Below, piece after piece: positions 1 through 12,255 of a stretch of 64,000 bases of DNA (within the stretch, counting starts at the first letter, position 1; each line of letters opens with the position of its first letter). Made by a program: the position numbers and the translations under genes. This DNA comes from Anoplolepis gracilipes. Lineage: Eukaryota > Arthropoda > Insecta > Hymenoptera > Formicidae. The stretch spans positions 4,740,001-4,804,000 of the forward strand of contig NC_132981.1 in NCBI RefSeq assembly GCF_047496725.1, given 5' to 3'. The notes beneath the pieces were generated by a model that searched no databases, had not been told where the DNA came from, and was given only the letters and a program-made list of their open reading frames with translations.

Positions 1-3000
1 AATGGCCCTAGAATCAAATGGCAACAACGTGGTGTGGTTGAACACAACCCGTCCTGATCAAATACAGCAGGTATGCGTCGCGTGCAAGGCAAATTCGTAA
101 TAAGCGAGGCAACGTATGTGTTTGCGAACAATGATCAAGTGCTGGTTTATCTCGATTTTATAAATATGTGATTTTCATTTGAGACTCGTATTTGAGATAT
201 TGCAAAGCATAAACTTGTCGCAATATAATTTCTCTCTCTTATTGTGTGTTTGAGATTAAAATATTGTCTAACAAGTCATTCTGAACCAACAGAGTCAACC
301 GATCGAGCAGCCATTGAAGTGTTCCATGTTTACTCAAACGGAGCAGACTAACAGTTTTACTCAGACAGAACAGAGCAATTCGAGTTACGGAGATCAGAGA
401 CAGGTTTGTTTGTTCATTTATTTTCCCAATAAATAAAAACTATAATAGAAAAATTAACTTTTTGTTTTTTCTCTCATTAACGAAGCATATTGAATAGTTT
501 TTCTTTTGTACAGCAACAAACAGCAATGTTTGACCCGCAACAGATCCAGCAGCAACAAGCTGCTGCGCAGGGTCAACAGTCCCAGCAGCAGCAGTCTCAG
601 CAGATGTATGTCACGGACAAGAAGGAGGACAAGTCTCAGCAGCAACAGCAGTCTGCCACTTCCGAGTTCCCTTCCTCCTTCTACTACAACGTCAACATGC
701 TGCAGAAGGTTCAAACAAACGCGGTGAGCACAATCAGTGCAATCGCCGACGACAAGGGTTGTTATCGTTTCGATGTGCAACCTGTTGGTTATAACACATT
801 ACTGAATCAGATGAGCATTGCCGCTGCCACCAATGCGACCTTCAAGTGTGACATTTGCGGACTGGTCTTTGGTCATGTGAGCCTGCTGCAACATCATAAA
901 CGGATTCACAACTCGACGCCCAACAGCAATCTGCCGCAACAACCACAGCAGATTGTGGTACAAGGGCCGACAACGGTGACTGTCGCTACCACGCCAGAAA
1001 GACCGTACACCTGTGACACTTGTGGAGCGTGTTTTGCATTACCAGGAGAATTAAAAAGTCACAAAACAAACATGCATCAGAAACCTAAGGTGCAAATCTG
1101 TGAAGATTGTGGCAGTGAGGACCCGTGCGAACATCATCCAACTAAAGTTAAAAAGAGTATGTCCTTAGCAATTATTTTTAATCACGGTGTATTTGTCTCA
1201 CAGTAATATCATTGATTTCAATGACAATATGATGTAAAGAATTTAAAATTGACATCTTACATTAAAAATTATTACTAAAAATTTTATCACATTACAAGTA
1301 TAATACGTTATAATTCATACTGCGCTAGCCTTAGAACACAATTATTCGTGGACTTTGCTTTCGTTGTAATTGCAAATTATTGCCACTGCAATATCACTTA
1401 TAGTTGGACATGCAAAACTTATGCAACTTAAAAAATCAAGATATGTATTCGTTTGTGTAGCTATCAAACCTGGTCATCATCCTGTGAAACGGAGGGGTGT
1501 TACCAGTGTCACCAAATGTCACAAGTGCAATGGCACAGGGATTATTTTTATTGGTAAGTATCAGTGCTGCCAACTTTTGATTGTTGATTGGATGTCACTT
1601 GATACCGCTGATAGGCCGAAGAAAGATGTTGCTGATAAAATACCAAGCTGTTTTCCTTTTAAATTCTTGAACTTAGATTTAAATTCTTATATTTGATGTT
1701 GATCCAAGTGTATGATTATAAATGATAAATATGTGTATTATATCTGTATCAGCAACATCTTGTTCAGTTGTTTAGTCATCTTTTTCCATCCATACGTTTC
1801 ATTATTATCATGATCGTACATCGGATGATGTATGGTAGGTAAACACGACGAAAAACTAGATTCTGGAATCAGTTCCCTCGCAAAGTGTGGCGGCTGCAAG
1901 GCTACAGGCCGCATCGTCATAGGAAGTAAGTCGGATATAATTATCGTCAACACACAACAGAGTATGGGATCTGTTTTGATTACTATGTCTCAGTAATATT
2001 GTCTTTCTTCAATAATGACACTTTAAATTCATTCTCCGCGATATATATTTAATATTTGCACAAATTTATTGATATTTTACTAAAATCGCGCCGATATATT
2101 TACATTTTATAAAAAAAAAATATTGAATTAAACATTGTACAAAGAAATTAATTGGAATTAACTTAATATTGAGTACACAAAGTTCACCGACTTTGAAACT
2201 TGACATTTAAAAAATATTAATTTAAATCAATCAAAGAGAACTTTTTTACTAGACATATTTATTAAAAATACTCAAGATGAAAACTTTCGAGCATTTTCAA
2301 TAAATATATCAAAGAAATGAAGGGTTTACTGATGAATCTAAAATTAATATTTTCTAAACATCGAGTCTGATGTTATTTATTTTTCTTTAGTATTACTTTA
2401 CTTTTGCTTGCATGTATATTTTTGTAGATGAAAAATATATATTTTTGTTGCTTTTTTTATTTCATTCTTTTTTAATATGTGTTTTATTTACTATTGCTAT
2501 GACAGATTTCAAACTGGTTGTGATTTTTTTTTATTTTTTGTTAGTTTTTCTTTTCTTTTTTAGTAGAACTGTTGACATCTAAATTTAAGGACGATGGCAC
2601 AGAATGAAATCCCCTAAGGGACAGTTTTATAAATTTATATTGCATTGTAATGTTTTTCATATATACGATAAGCTATTAATACTGTTAAATTTCCGTTCAG
2701 CCGTTTACGATTCTTTCAATTCTTTCGCGATACGGCCTATTTATTAGAGATCATTTTTCACAAACGCGTGATAGAAACAAAGCCGCAGAGTTTCATATCG
2801 TTTGTGACATTCAAATTTTCTTATAGTGCACTAACTTTTACAACAGCCTGCATGATCGAATTGTTTCACACAACAATTGTTACATTTAATTATTTCATTT
2901 TGTGATTTCATATTCCATATGTATACATTATCCCTTTTTTGTATAAGAAAAAAATAAATATTAGTATCATAAATAAACTCGCATCGCGTAGATTGATAGA

Positions 3001-4084
3001 TTTTTCACAAATAAACTTCGAGCTTATCACTTTTTTGTAGAACTGGCCCTTTGAGGAAAACTAAAGTCTTGTCTATATTTTCAATTTCAGGTGGCAAGCA
3101 AAACAGTCAAAATCAGGCGGAAAAACCATTTCACTGTAACGTTTGCGATGGTACATTTTCTCGATATTCTTCACTCTGGTCCCACAAGAGACTTCACTCG
3201 GGAGACAAACCATTTAAATGTGAAGTTTGTGGTTTAGCATTTGCAAAGGGTAAGTAAATAAAGAATTGTGTAAAACCGCAAATGATAATGAGGTATACAA
3301 ACTCGTTTCCATGTGTAATGACTAATCACCTTATATAAGTTTATTTTATGACAAAAATTGTTATCGCGCTTCTTTTTCCCGCTTTAGCCGCCTATTTGAA
3401 AAATCACGGACGAGTTCATACCGGCGAGAAGCCGTTCAAATGCAGCGTGTGCGGCATGCAATTTTCGCAAAGCCCGCATTTGAAGAATCATGAGCGAATT
3501 CATTCCGGCGAACGGCCGTATCAGTGTGAGGTTTGCGAAAAGACATTCGCCAGACACTCGACGCTGTGGAATCATAGAAGGATCCATACTGGCGAAAAGC
3601 CATACAGGTGTAACATTTGCGGTTCCGCTTTCAATCAAGCCACGCACCTCAAAAATCACGCAAAAGTTCATACCGGTGAAAAGCCACACAGGTAAACTCG
3701 CGTTTTACTCGAAATTTGGATTATTAAATTATATTTGTTTGTATTTTCGATTGCACAAGAAATTGAATTCTTTGTTCCCTCAGGTGTGATATATGTGAGA
3801 TCGGATTTTCCGATCGTTTCGCGCTCAAGCGTCACCGTGCGATTCACGAAAAGTACGGTCAGACAGCGCGAAATCAGAACGCTAATAATCCGGCTAACGC
3901 ACAGCAAGCCAACGCAAGTAGTCAACAACAACAGCCGCAGCAGCAGCAACAGCCGCAGCAGGCACAACAAGGCCAAGTCGTGGTTGTGAACGCGACCACT
4001 CCCGTCACCGTCAGCCAAGGGCAAGGTCAAGTGATGCTCGACGAGGTCTACAAGTGTCAGGTGGCCTTCCCAGAGCCTAAATGA
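1..4084 (+). CDS. Q-rich C2H2 zinc-finger protein (3' part)
   Basis: Probable nuclear DNA-binding protein; the 5' end may lie outside the window. Exons by phase: 1-70, 293-403, 514-1156, cassette 1461-1553 and/or 1839-1925, 3091-3249, 3388-3691, 3784-4084 (stop TGA 4082-4084). Base 2 starts an ATG that could be the true start or an internal Met. With the first cassette the visible protein is 559 residues. It has glutamine-rich stretches, two C2H2 fingers in exon 514-1156, a lone CEDC unit followed by CEHH, then six tandem C2H2 fingers from 3091 onward joined by TGEKP-type linkers (HSGDKPF, HTGEKPF, HSGERPY, HTGEKPY). The tail is rich in Q, N and V and ends VAFPEPK. Fingers are split by introns at phase 1 or 2. 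The family is clear; the orthologue is not, so no symbol is given. Target DNA cannot be told from the sequence. Confidence 0.88.
1461..1553 (+). other. Cassette exon A of the zinc-finger gene (CxxC unit)
   Basis: 93-nt exon with acceptor gtttgtgtag and donor gtaagta. It enters and leaves at phase 1, so it can be included or skipped without changing the frame. It encodes a basic stretch (HHPVKRR) and then TKCHKCNGTGIIFIG. The CxxC knuckle resembles half of a zinc ribbon rather than a C2H2 finger. Confidence 0.7.
1839..1925 (+). other. Cassette exon B of the zinc-finger gene (CxxC unit)
   Basis: 87-nt exon with acceptor tatggtag and donor gtaagt, also phase 1 on both sides. It encodes SSLAKCGGCKATGRIVIG after an acidic N-terminal part. 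The pattern K-C-x2-C-x-(G/A)-T-G-x-I-x-I-G is shared with exon A, about 290 bases upstream, so the two look like a tandem exon duplication used alternatively. Confidence 0.65.
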
Positions 4085-5422
4085 TTCAGCTAGAGAATAC
4101 CTTTCAGGAGCTGGTAAAGAGGTTAACTTTTCTAATCTTTTTTTTTTAATGGATATTAATCTTGAAAAAAGCGAAATCTATGAATGTATGATATTGAGGA
4201 TATATACGGACTGTATCTTAAAAGAATCAGGTGAGTCCAGCATGAGTGATCGAGCAGTGCGTCTCTTTTTTTTTCTCGCGTGCGATGACTCGAATTTTAT
4301 GGAAGAATATTTGGTGGCTATCAGTAGTTTGGATATAGATATGGAAAAAATTCGAAAAAAATGGAAAAAAATGGACAGAAAGACTCTGCGACATTTACGC
4401 GAGTGAAAAATTTCGTGGAATGTGTCCTCGGAAGAGTTCGGCTCGTAATATAATCGGACGATTCCCCAACCGCCAAGATCAACGAAGTCTCTTTGTGAAG
4501 TAATAGAGAAAAACACGTCTACCTTTATATTTTGTCTTTCGAAAAAGGTGGAAGAATAATTGAATCGTATCGCGCGGTGTATCTCATATATATATATATT
4601 AGTTTTTTAAAACGAAACGGGAAATGTAATTGTATAATCGTATCATTCTCTCTTATGTGTGTAATAATCGTTGATTTGTCCTTAAAAACAAAATTGCTAG
4701 ACTATTTGCCAACATTTCATAACGTGAATGGCATTGTGCAATAGTTTTGACAAATTTTGCGATTAGATCGACGACACAATGTACTGATTGAATGATTGTA
4801 ACAGAGAATTGCGGCGGCGTGTATTTCGGCGATAAAAAGCGCAAGTATGAGGTATTAAGCTTTTTTTTCCGTAAATCAGAAATTCAATTACAAATGAAAG
4901 GAAAAAGAAATAATTGTCCATACAATGCCCAAACCTCGGCCCTTCCGATTCACACGTAATGTCAATGATTATAAATTAATCGCGTGTAAATTGTAAAATT
5001 GTGTTTAAAAATCTTAGTATTGAAATCTTTATTCAATTTCGACTGCAAACATTATTTATCCGACAAATACGAACGCGAGAACATGGATATATGTGAACAG
5101 AGAATTTTCAACGGCGCTTAATTGCGGATAACGTGGAACGGAACGACATCGCGATCTGTGCGAGCCCTCTTCCGTCCAGTCATTCGGGATCAGAAAGCAT
5201 CGCATTACCGAGATGATGATAACAACGACCACGATAACAGCGGCGAAAGAGTAGTGCGGCATACCTATATAACTCGCTGGAGCTGCAATAATAATAGTGA
5301 ATATCGACGGGCAGACTAATCCGTTTTATAATTTTAAGAGGCCGCGAATTATATGAATATATTAGTTGATGAATAGTTACTAGTTTGTAATGACAAGTAG
5401 CCGAGCTAGATATTACCTATAC

Positions 5423-5427
<5 letters not shown>

Positions 5428-5459
<32 letters not shown>
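5428..5459. repeat. (TA)n microsatellite
   Basis: Uninterrupted AT dinucleotide run seen directly. Confidence 0.95.
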
Positions 5460-5462
<3 letters not shown>

Positions 5463-8053
5463 TAATTTTTATATCCCCACTTGTTAAAGCGATCCCGCAC
5501 CATCGCTACTTTTAAGTATCAAGGATCACCAAACGAATACATTGTACATTGATAGCTCCATATATTCATAATTGGTGACTTGTGTGCTATAAAGTACAGT
5601 CACGGTATATGTATATTTTCAAAGCTGTTATTTGGATACCCTCTCGAGAGCATCGATAGATGATTCTTCTTGCAATTGTTTCACGAGTATTGCTTTTTTT
5701 TATTGTCATTTAATTATTGTTGCATTTTTATTTGCAAACTCGTCACCAAGTTATTGGAGTGGTGGGGCTACGCATCATCTTCCTTTGCACAATTTTAAAA
5801 AAAATTTTATAGCTTATCATGAAGGAAATAAACGGTTTGAAGATTCTTCGAAAAATAATTTTTTTTATACGAAATTACATTTATTACATTTTCGCGGAGT
5901 ATTATAAGACATGTCACATTAAGTCTACATGATTGTTAAAAAACTCGATGCTCGAATTTTGTATGGAATTCGAAATTGGGAATATTTCTCTATTTTACTA
6001 ATTAACTTGTAAAAAATAAAGGTACACAATTATATAATTTTACTTTTATATAATTATAATACCTGTTACAGTATTTTTTCGATTAGATTAGAAACTTTAT
6101 GCGCTGAATTTCCTATCTTTGTTTTCAGTTTATCGGGATTAGAATAGAGCTGTCTAAGCCGTGACTTATACCCAACAATTAATTTATCAACACTCTGCGT
6201 TATATATCTTTGTTTGCAGTTTTTTTATAATGTAAAAAAACAGCAAATAATTATGTTATAATGTAAGAGATAAGTTGTAGTAATATGGTTGAAAATTAGA
6301 GAGAAAATGTGATGATATATGCGCTCAAAAAACCGGTGAGTCACGGATTAAATTATCACTTAATAATAAGTTAAAAATATGAAGCATAGTCAGCACATAA
6401 TGCAGCATCGTAAGATTTGCTACAGAATGGCATATTTTGTTCTCTCTTTCTATATTGTGAAAAAAAAAGAAAAATTTTTCGTTTCAAGAATCGACGAATT
6501 CTTTAAATTTTGATTAGGAGAAAAAATATATAAAATTAAAAATGAAGATTATCTTTAAATTTTTCTTCAAGAGTTTTAAAGCTTTTTTCAAAATCTTTTG
6601 GAAAAAATTCACAATTTTTTTCTTTTTTTTTTCTTAATATTTATTGATAGAGAGAACTCATCCTAAATAGTTTTATTAAAACTGGAACGTCACTCTTCAG
6701 TATTCTGTATATTCGCTAGAGTAAGCGCAATCGTTTCACGCGTAAACAGTATTGTTACAATTGTTGAACTTCTTTAAGCGAATGTATAATAATGAACGAA
6801 CGAACAGTGAGAATGTCAAATTTATTTTATTAATATTACAATTTAACACACGGATCTCTTGAAGCAACGAATATTCGTATTCGTTGTTAAAATTCGAAAA
6901 CTTTTTGTTCGTTTATTGCGTACTTTTTCGCGAATGATTTATGACTTAAAGACATAATAACATATATCGAGAGAGGATCACGCTGAAATGACTTGCACAC
7001 ATTTTACAATTATCAATCGTCCTTGCATTGTCCTATAAGATAAAAAGAAATATATCCGCAATGTACGATAGACGTTTAGTTGTTAAATTTATTACAGAAA
7101 TATCTCAAATTTCCGTGATTCTCTTGTCCGATCCATTTATGATAAAATTTTTTGCTCCTTTGTATGTAACAGTTAATTGAAAATGTTTTAATACCATCGT
7201 AGATGCCTAACATACTTTATTTTATCATATAAACTGAGAGAAATCTATATCTTTGCTGCTCTTAAACAGATTTTAAAAGCTTTCCCTTTCACGTACAAGA
7301 ATATACATATATCTGTAACATCATGTACACACACATAACACAATTACTTATTAATTACTTATGCGAATATAAATTTTTTTGTATATTAACTTTTATTGTA
7401 TAAAGTCAAAAATTTTTGATTATAATCAATTATCTTTGAACTCAATTATGTCTATATCTACGTATTTTATACCACATATAGACATAATAGAGTATATAAT
7501 AAAAATTCTACCATTAAAAAATATTTCGAAAATTGAATAGAGAAGCTAATCTACTGATAAAGGAAAATATAAAAGACTAATAAGAATGTGGTGTCATAGC
7601 GATCGATAGCGATAATACAAATTATCCCCTCGTGCAACACGACACGTTTTTCAATTAATATCCCACATAAAAAACATATTTTTGGGAAAAGCTTCTATTT
7701 TGATTACCTCACTATCTCTATCAAAACTGTGATCCGATGGTCAAATTTACGGTAGCACATGGCTTAATAAGAGAGCGTCCTCGTCAAAACTTGAGACAAA
7801 TATACTAGAATGTTCACGAGCGAATACTTTGCGTTAACGTAAGCGCGCGCCCTTTTTCTGAAAATACTTTTGTATATTTATGTATACCTATGTCAAAAAG
7901 GAACTATATATAAATGAGAAGAATTGTAGAAATTTGATAAGACCAGAGCGAAGTGTAACGAATATAATTATAAATTGTTAGTAATTCTAAGTAGTTTGTC
8001 AAAAATTGCTGCAGGAGATACAGGCCGCGCTGTTCTGAAGTTATTATTATTTT

Positions 8054-8060
<7 letters not shown>

Positions 8061-8086
<26 letters not shown>
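8061..8086. repeat. (CA)n microsatellite
   Basis: Uninterrupted AC dinucleotide run seen directly. Confidence 0.95.
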
Positions 8087-11000
8087 TACACAGTCATCGC
8101 ATAAAGATATTTTTTATAAACGAGAAATCAATTTTTCCAATAATGCAGTTCTAATTCGCCAAATTACTAATTGTGGTTGCCAAATAATTTAGTTAAAGCA
8201 ATCGAAGAGAAGCGACTTTTGGTGATGTGCCCTCCCGCAGCAATTCCGTGTATTCCGAGATAATATTTCATAGGCGAAGAACTTAGAGCTTCCGTTTGAA
8301 TCAAAATTGTCTGGAAGCGTCTTCCTTAATATCACGCGTATGTGTACTCTGGTTTCGTCGAGGCTTTGCGATTTTACTGTACATATGTTTGTAAAACAAG
8401 AGAGAAAAAAAACTTCTACGTGTACGCAGAGAATCTTGAAATATCTTTTTCCATTATTTTATCGCTATTATCATGTCCGTATGTAATTATAAGAATTTTC
8501 AAACGTAAACGAGCAAACTCGTTGTTCGACTGTAATTATTGACTGCAACTCTTACTATAAGGGTCGAGGTTTCGGGGTGGTAATTTTAGGAAAATCGAAT
8601 TTTTTATTTGTCCAATAATGTAACAATTGTGTTTGTAGAAGAATACCTCGTACGCAAAGATATCCCCGAAATCCCTTCAAGCATTCGACCCTTTATTTCA
8701 GCAATTTTTTTCAGCTAACTTTTAAAGGCCTGAGAACTTGTCAGTTGTATTATTTTGCGCGTACTGTAATTTTATATTTATAAAATAACGATAACGCATG
8801 TCTGCGTCAAATTTTATTTTCATTCCGCTAAAGCGTCATAGCGTATTTTTATCTAGTAGCACTTTATCCGATTTAATTGATTTGATATAATTAACGATAA
8901 TAATTTAATGAGCATTCATCATGTACGAATGAAAGAGGTCATGCTATATGCAGATTAATTTGTCACGCCTCGCTGGATTAATTTATAATATATCTGTGGA
9001 CAGTATAACGACGATCGTAGTGATTTTTGATAATAAAACACGTTCCTAATAAATTATCTGTTCTTTATATCGTATGATTAAGCGTAACGATTGTAAAGGC
9101 GATACCCGGATATTGTGGATATCGTTACCTGCTCTGAGCGACGAAATGTAAATTAGGATTAAATGGCCTCTCGTAAAACGTAAGGAAAATTAAAGACCCT
9201 TGGACAAATTTGCAATTTTTTAAGCTAATCTATAACGCATTATCGTGTGAATACGACGACATTGTATGGGCTTAAATATTACTGATCCCTCGAGAAACGT
9301 TTTAGTAATTTGTTTGTTATTATGTAAAAAAAAATTGTCGCACACGAGCGAAGTGAAAAAAAAAAACGAGCCGTTAATTTCGTTAATAGGATGCCATCAT
9401 TACTACTACCTGTCGGTATTCTTACGACGTTAATTTTAGTACATGGGAGTACATTGGTAATCACGTATTTTTTTTTTAACCCGCGTCTACTAAAATCATT
9501 TAAATTCGACTATTTTGTATCATAAGATGATGATAAGGAAAGAATGTATCTATAATGCGTTATTTTGATGTAAGTTAAATTATCCTCTCTCATATTATCG
9601 CGCTCTGTCTCCATTTCTATCTTTCTCTTTCTTTGATTCAGACAACTGTCACGAATTTCTTTAATTTGCTGATATCAACGAAAAAAATCATTTTATTAAG
9701 TAGCCTTTTCCATTGTTATTCTGCTTATTATGCATGCGAGTGCGACCGGAACTCGATGAACTCTTGATTGTCCGGAATTGAGAGATGAATAATTATAAAA
9801 TAATGTAATATATTATATGTATTAATCTTGCAGGGGCCTCTCTAAGATACAAATTTTATCTGATAACAAATCTTATCTGCAATGTATGTATGTTGAGGAA
9901 ATTTCACTTAATGATGATATAAACTTGAACAAATTAATTTACCTCAAGACAAATTTTTTTTATGTAGAAAATAAATTTATAAAAATAAATATTGTCCTTT
10001 CTTAAAAAAAAATAGCTAAAAGGTGTTCAAAAAGATTGAAACTTTTGTAAAAATTAAGAAAATTTTCATAAATTTCTTTTATTATAATTGAGGAATGATA
10101 TTACATTCTAAATGATGAATAAATATTTTGCGTCTGAAGATTTATAAATCAAATTAATTAATTTTGGATAATAAAGAGTTCGCTAAGAGTATATACGAGT
10201 TATATGAGGCGACCGTGACCGACAAATTATTCATGTATACACCGTTTTATATATGAGGGGAGAGCAGAGAAAGAAGTCATAAGAAGAATGTCACTTTAGA
10301 TTAGTCTGCTGTCAATATAACTAGAATGATAATTTGAATGTAACGTGTATCATACTTGACTATCGCCTAGATAACGAGCAACCGTACCGAATAAAGGAAA
10401 CTAGCGCACGATTATATCAGACCTTAGGTAATAATAATAAATGATGTCCGATGGACATTTTCATTTTTGAAGACTCCTGGGTGAACTTTATTTTCGTCGT
10501 GTTTGTGCATGTGTGCGTGCGTGAGCGCGTGTGAGCCACAAAAAAAACACACATGTTATTTTATACATTGATTATATATGGAAAGATAAAACTTTGTAGA
10601 TTTCGAAAGGTCACAATAACCATTTGCAAAGTTATCACTTCATTACCAGACCCGATGTTATCAATATTCCAATACGTAATTCGTATCGAAGCAATTATGA
10701 ATTATCTATTATTTTTGTTTGTAATAGATTATTTTCTTATAATCACATTCGCTAGATATATATTCCCTAAAGTTGAGAAAAATATTTTAGAATAATTCTT
10801 TAACAATGTCTCCTTAAATTCTGAAACTGAAAAAAAAGTCATTATTTTTGTATATTTTTCCTCTCTTTTCAATACTAATTTTTATAATAAATAAACTTTA
10901 AATGAATTTATGTTAAAATCGGTTATAATCTAGATCTAATTATTTTTTTTTAGAATTTATGTTTAATTGCTACTCTAAATATTTATTTCGGCATATAGAA

Positions 11001-11225
11001 TACAAATATTCTTTGTTTTACAGAGATTTATATATATATATATATATATATATCTTTATATAGACTAAATATAAATTTCATCTTTTAAAAGTAAATTCTG
11101 CAATATCATCTGTATAGCTATCAGCTGTAACTATTTGTAATATCTGGTTTCTTTAGTTCGTTTTAATTTTTCCATAATAATTAAAACAGTATTAACGATT
11201 TAAATTATGCGCAAATCCTTATCTG

Positions 11226-11340
11226 CTCCACGTGATTGTAGCTAATTGGCTCCGATCACGTCGCGCACATCCAGCCAAAGCATACAGCTGACCGGCTCTA
11301 ATGACGTAGACGTCGTGCGCATGAGGACGTGATATTAACC
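11226..11340 (+). promoter_or_regulatory. CpG-rich promoter-like region
   Basis: A CpG-rich island in AT-rich surroundings. It contains an E-box CACGTG (about 11229), a CCAAT box in reverse (attgg), repeated CACGTC/GACGTC motifs and a CRE-like tgacgtagacgtc. It lies directly upstream of a candidate non-coding exon ending at 11508. Assignment to the plus-strand DDT/WHIM gene is inferred from orientation and from the absence of another plus-strand coding exon before 19949. Confidence 0.45.
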
Positions 11341-11344
11341 ACGC

Positions 11345-11508
11345 GCAACTGTCATGGCGTCGTCGTGAGTGTCGGTATAGTCTCGACGAGATATTTCCAC
11401 TCTTTTCTGGGAATACTCGGATTTCTTGACGTGACGTGATGTTAGTTACGACGTTACCTAATCATTGTTGAGACTAGCATCTGATTGAAGAGATTCGAGA
11501 ACGCAAAG
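11345..11508 (+). other. Candidate non-coding first exon
   Basis: CpG-rich segment ending in gaacgcaaag before the near-perfect donor gtaagc at 11509. No long ORF starts in it. It could splice to the acceptor at 19943, five bases before the start codon of the DDT/WHIM gene, making an intron of about 8.4 kb. The start coordinate is approximate and the link needs transcript data. Confidence 0.4.
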
Positions 11509-12179
11509 GTAAGCCCATGAGAACGAAGAAACACGAAGAGATTTCGTCACAAGGAAGCCCGGTTTCTTCCTTCTGCTTCTTTTTTTCTCGACATTTTAAA
11601 TACGGATCATATGTTTTAAAGTGAATGTTGCCCGACCTTCGAATGACGAGTCGATTCGAAGGAGGAATCCGGCTTCTTCGTCAGTCGTTCGATTGACCAG
11701 TACAATTTCCGTGCTGAAAAATGTGACCGTGTCAATAAAGCACGATTTGATTGAATATTATTAGGACAGTGTTTGATAGTTTACGTTAATGATCTGTATG
11801 AAAAAACTCATAAATGTAGAAGACTTTTATTTAATTGCCAAAGTAACGAGAGTTTTTTTTCCTAGTTTTCGAGGCTTTTAAAACAACATGACATTTAATG
11901 CATTCTGTAAATTCCTTTATATTGGGGATCATTTTTAATTCGTTAATTGTTAATTCATATTTGTAAATACGATAATTTATTTTAATGTAATTATATTAAC
12001 TCAATGTATCTTTTTTCACAGTTGCATGTTAGAGCCAGTCTACGATAGAGTCGTAAGAAATTAATCACAGTTGAATTTAAAGAATGATCGAACGTGATTG
12101 CTTAATTTGTTACGAGTTACGACTCGATCATAGACCAGGCCTTATTCTGTGATAAATCGAAAACCGTAAATATTTTTAA

Positions 12180-12185
12180 TTTATT
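12180..12185 (-). terminator. Poly(A) signal of the DEG/ENaC gene
   Basis: TTTATT on the plus strand reads AATAAA on the minus strand, about 70 bases downstream of the TGA stop at 12256-12258. Confidence 0.5.
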
Positions 12186-12255
12186 GAAAACATACACATT
12201 CAATATATTTTTTGATAATACACTTCATAATACGCTAAATCGGAAGAGACGAACT

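Larger units (their letters stand above)
4085..11219. other. 3' UTR and intergenic DNA, no gene seen
   Basis: About 7 kb, strongly AT-rich. It begins with the 3' UTR of the zinc-finger gene; the poly(A) site cannot be fixed because candidate AATAAA signals are many. It holds a (TA)n tract at about 5428-5459, a (CA)n tract at about 8061-8086, a (TA)n tract near 11030-11052 and a gapped inverted repeat at 8559-8693. Short ORFs here (for example 4149-4406) lack splice context or recognisable domains. Confidence 0.6.

Noticed and set aside
4149..4406. 85-codon ORF after the zinc-finger stop
   Set aside because: Lies in the presumed 3' UTR; no splice link to the gene and no recognisable domain.
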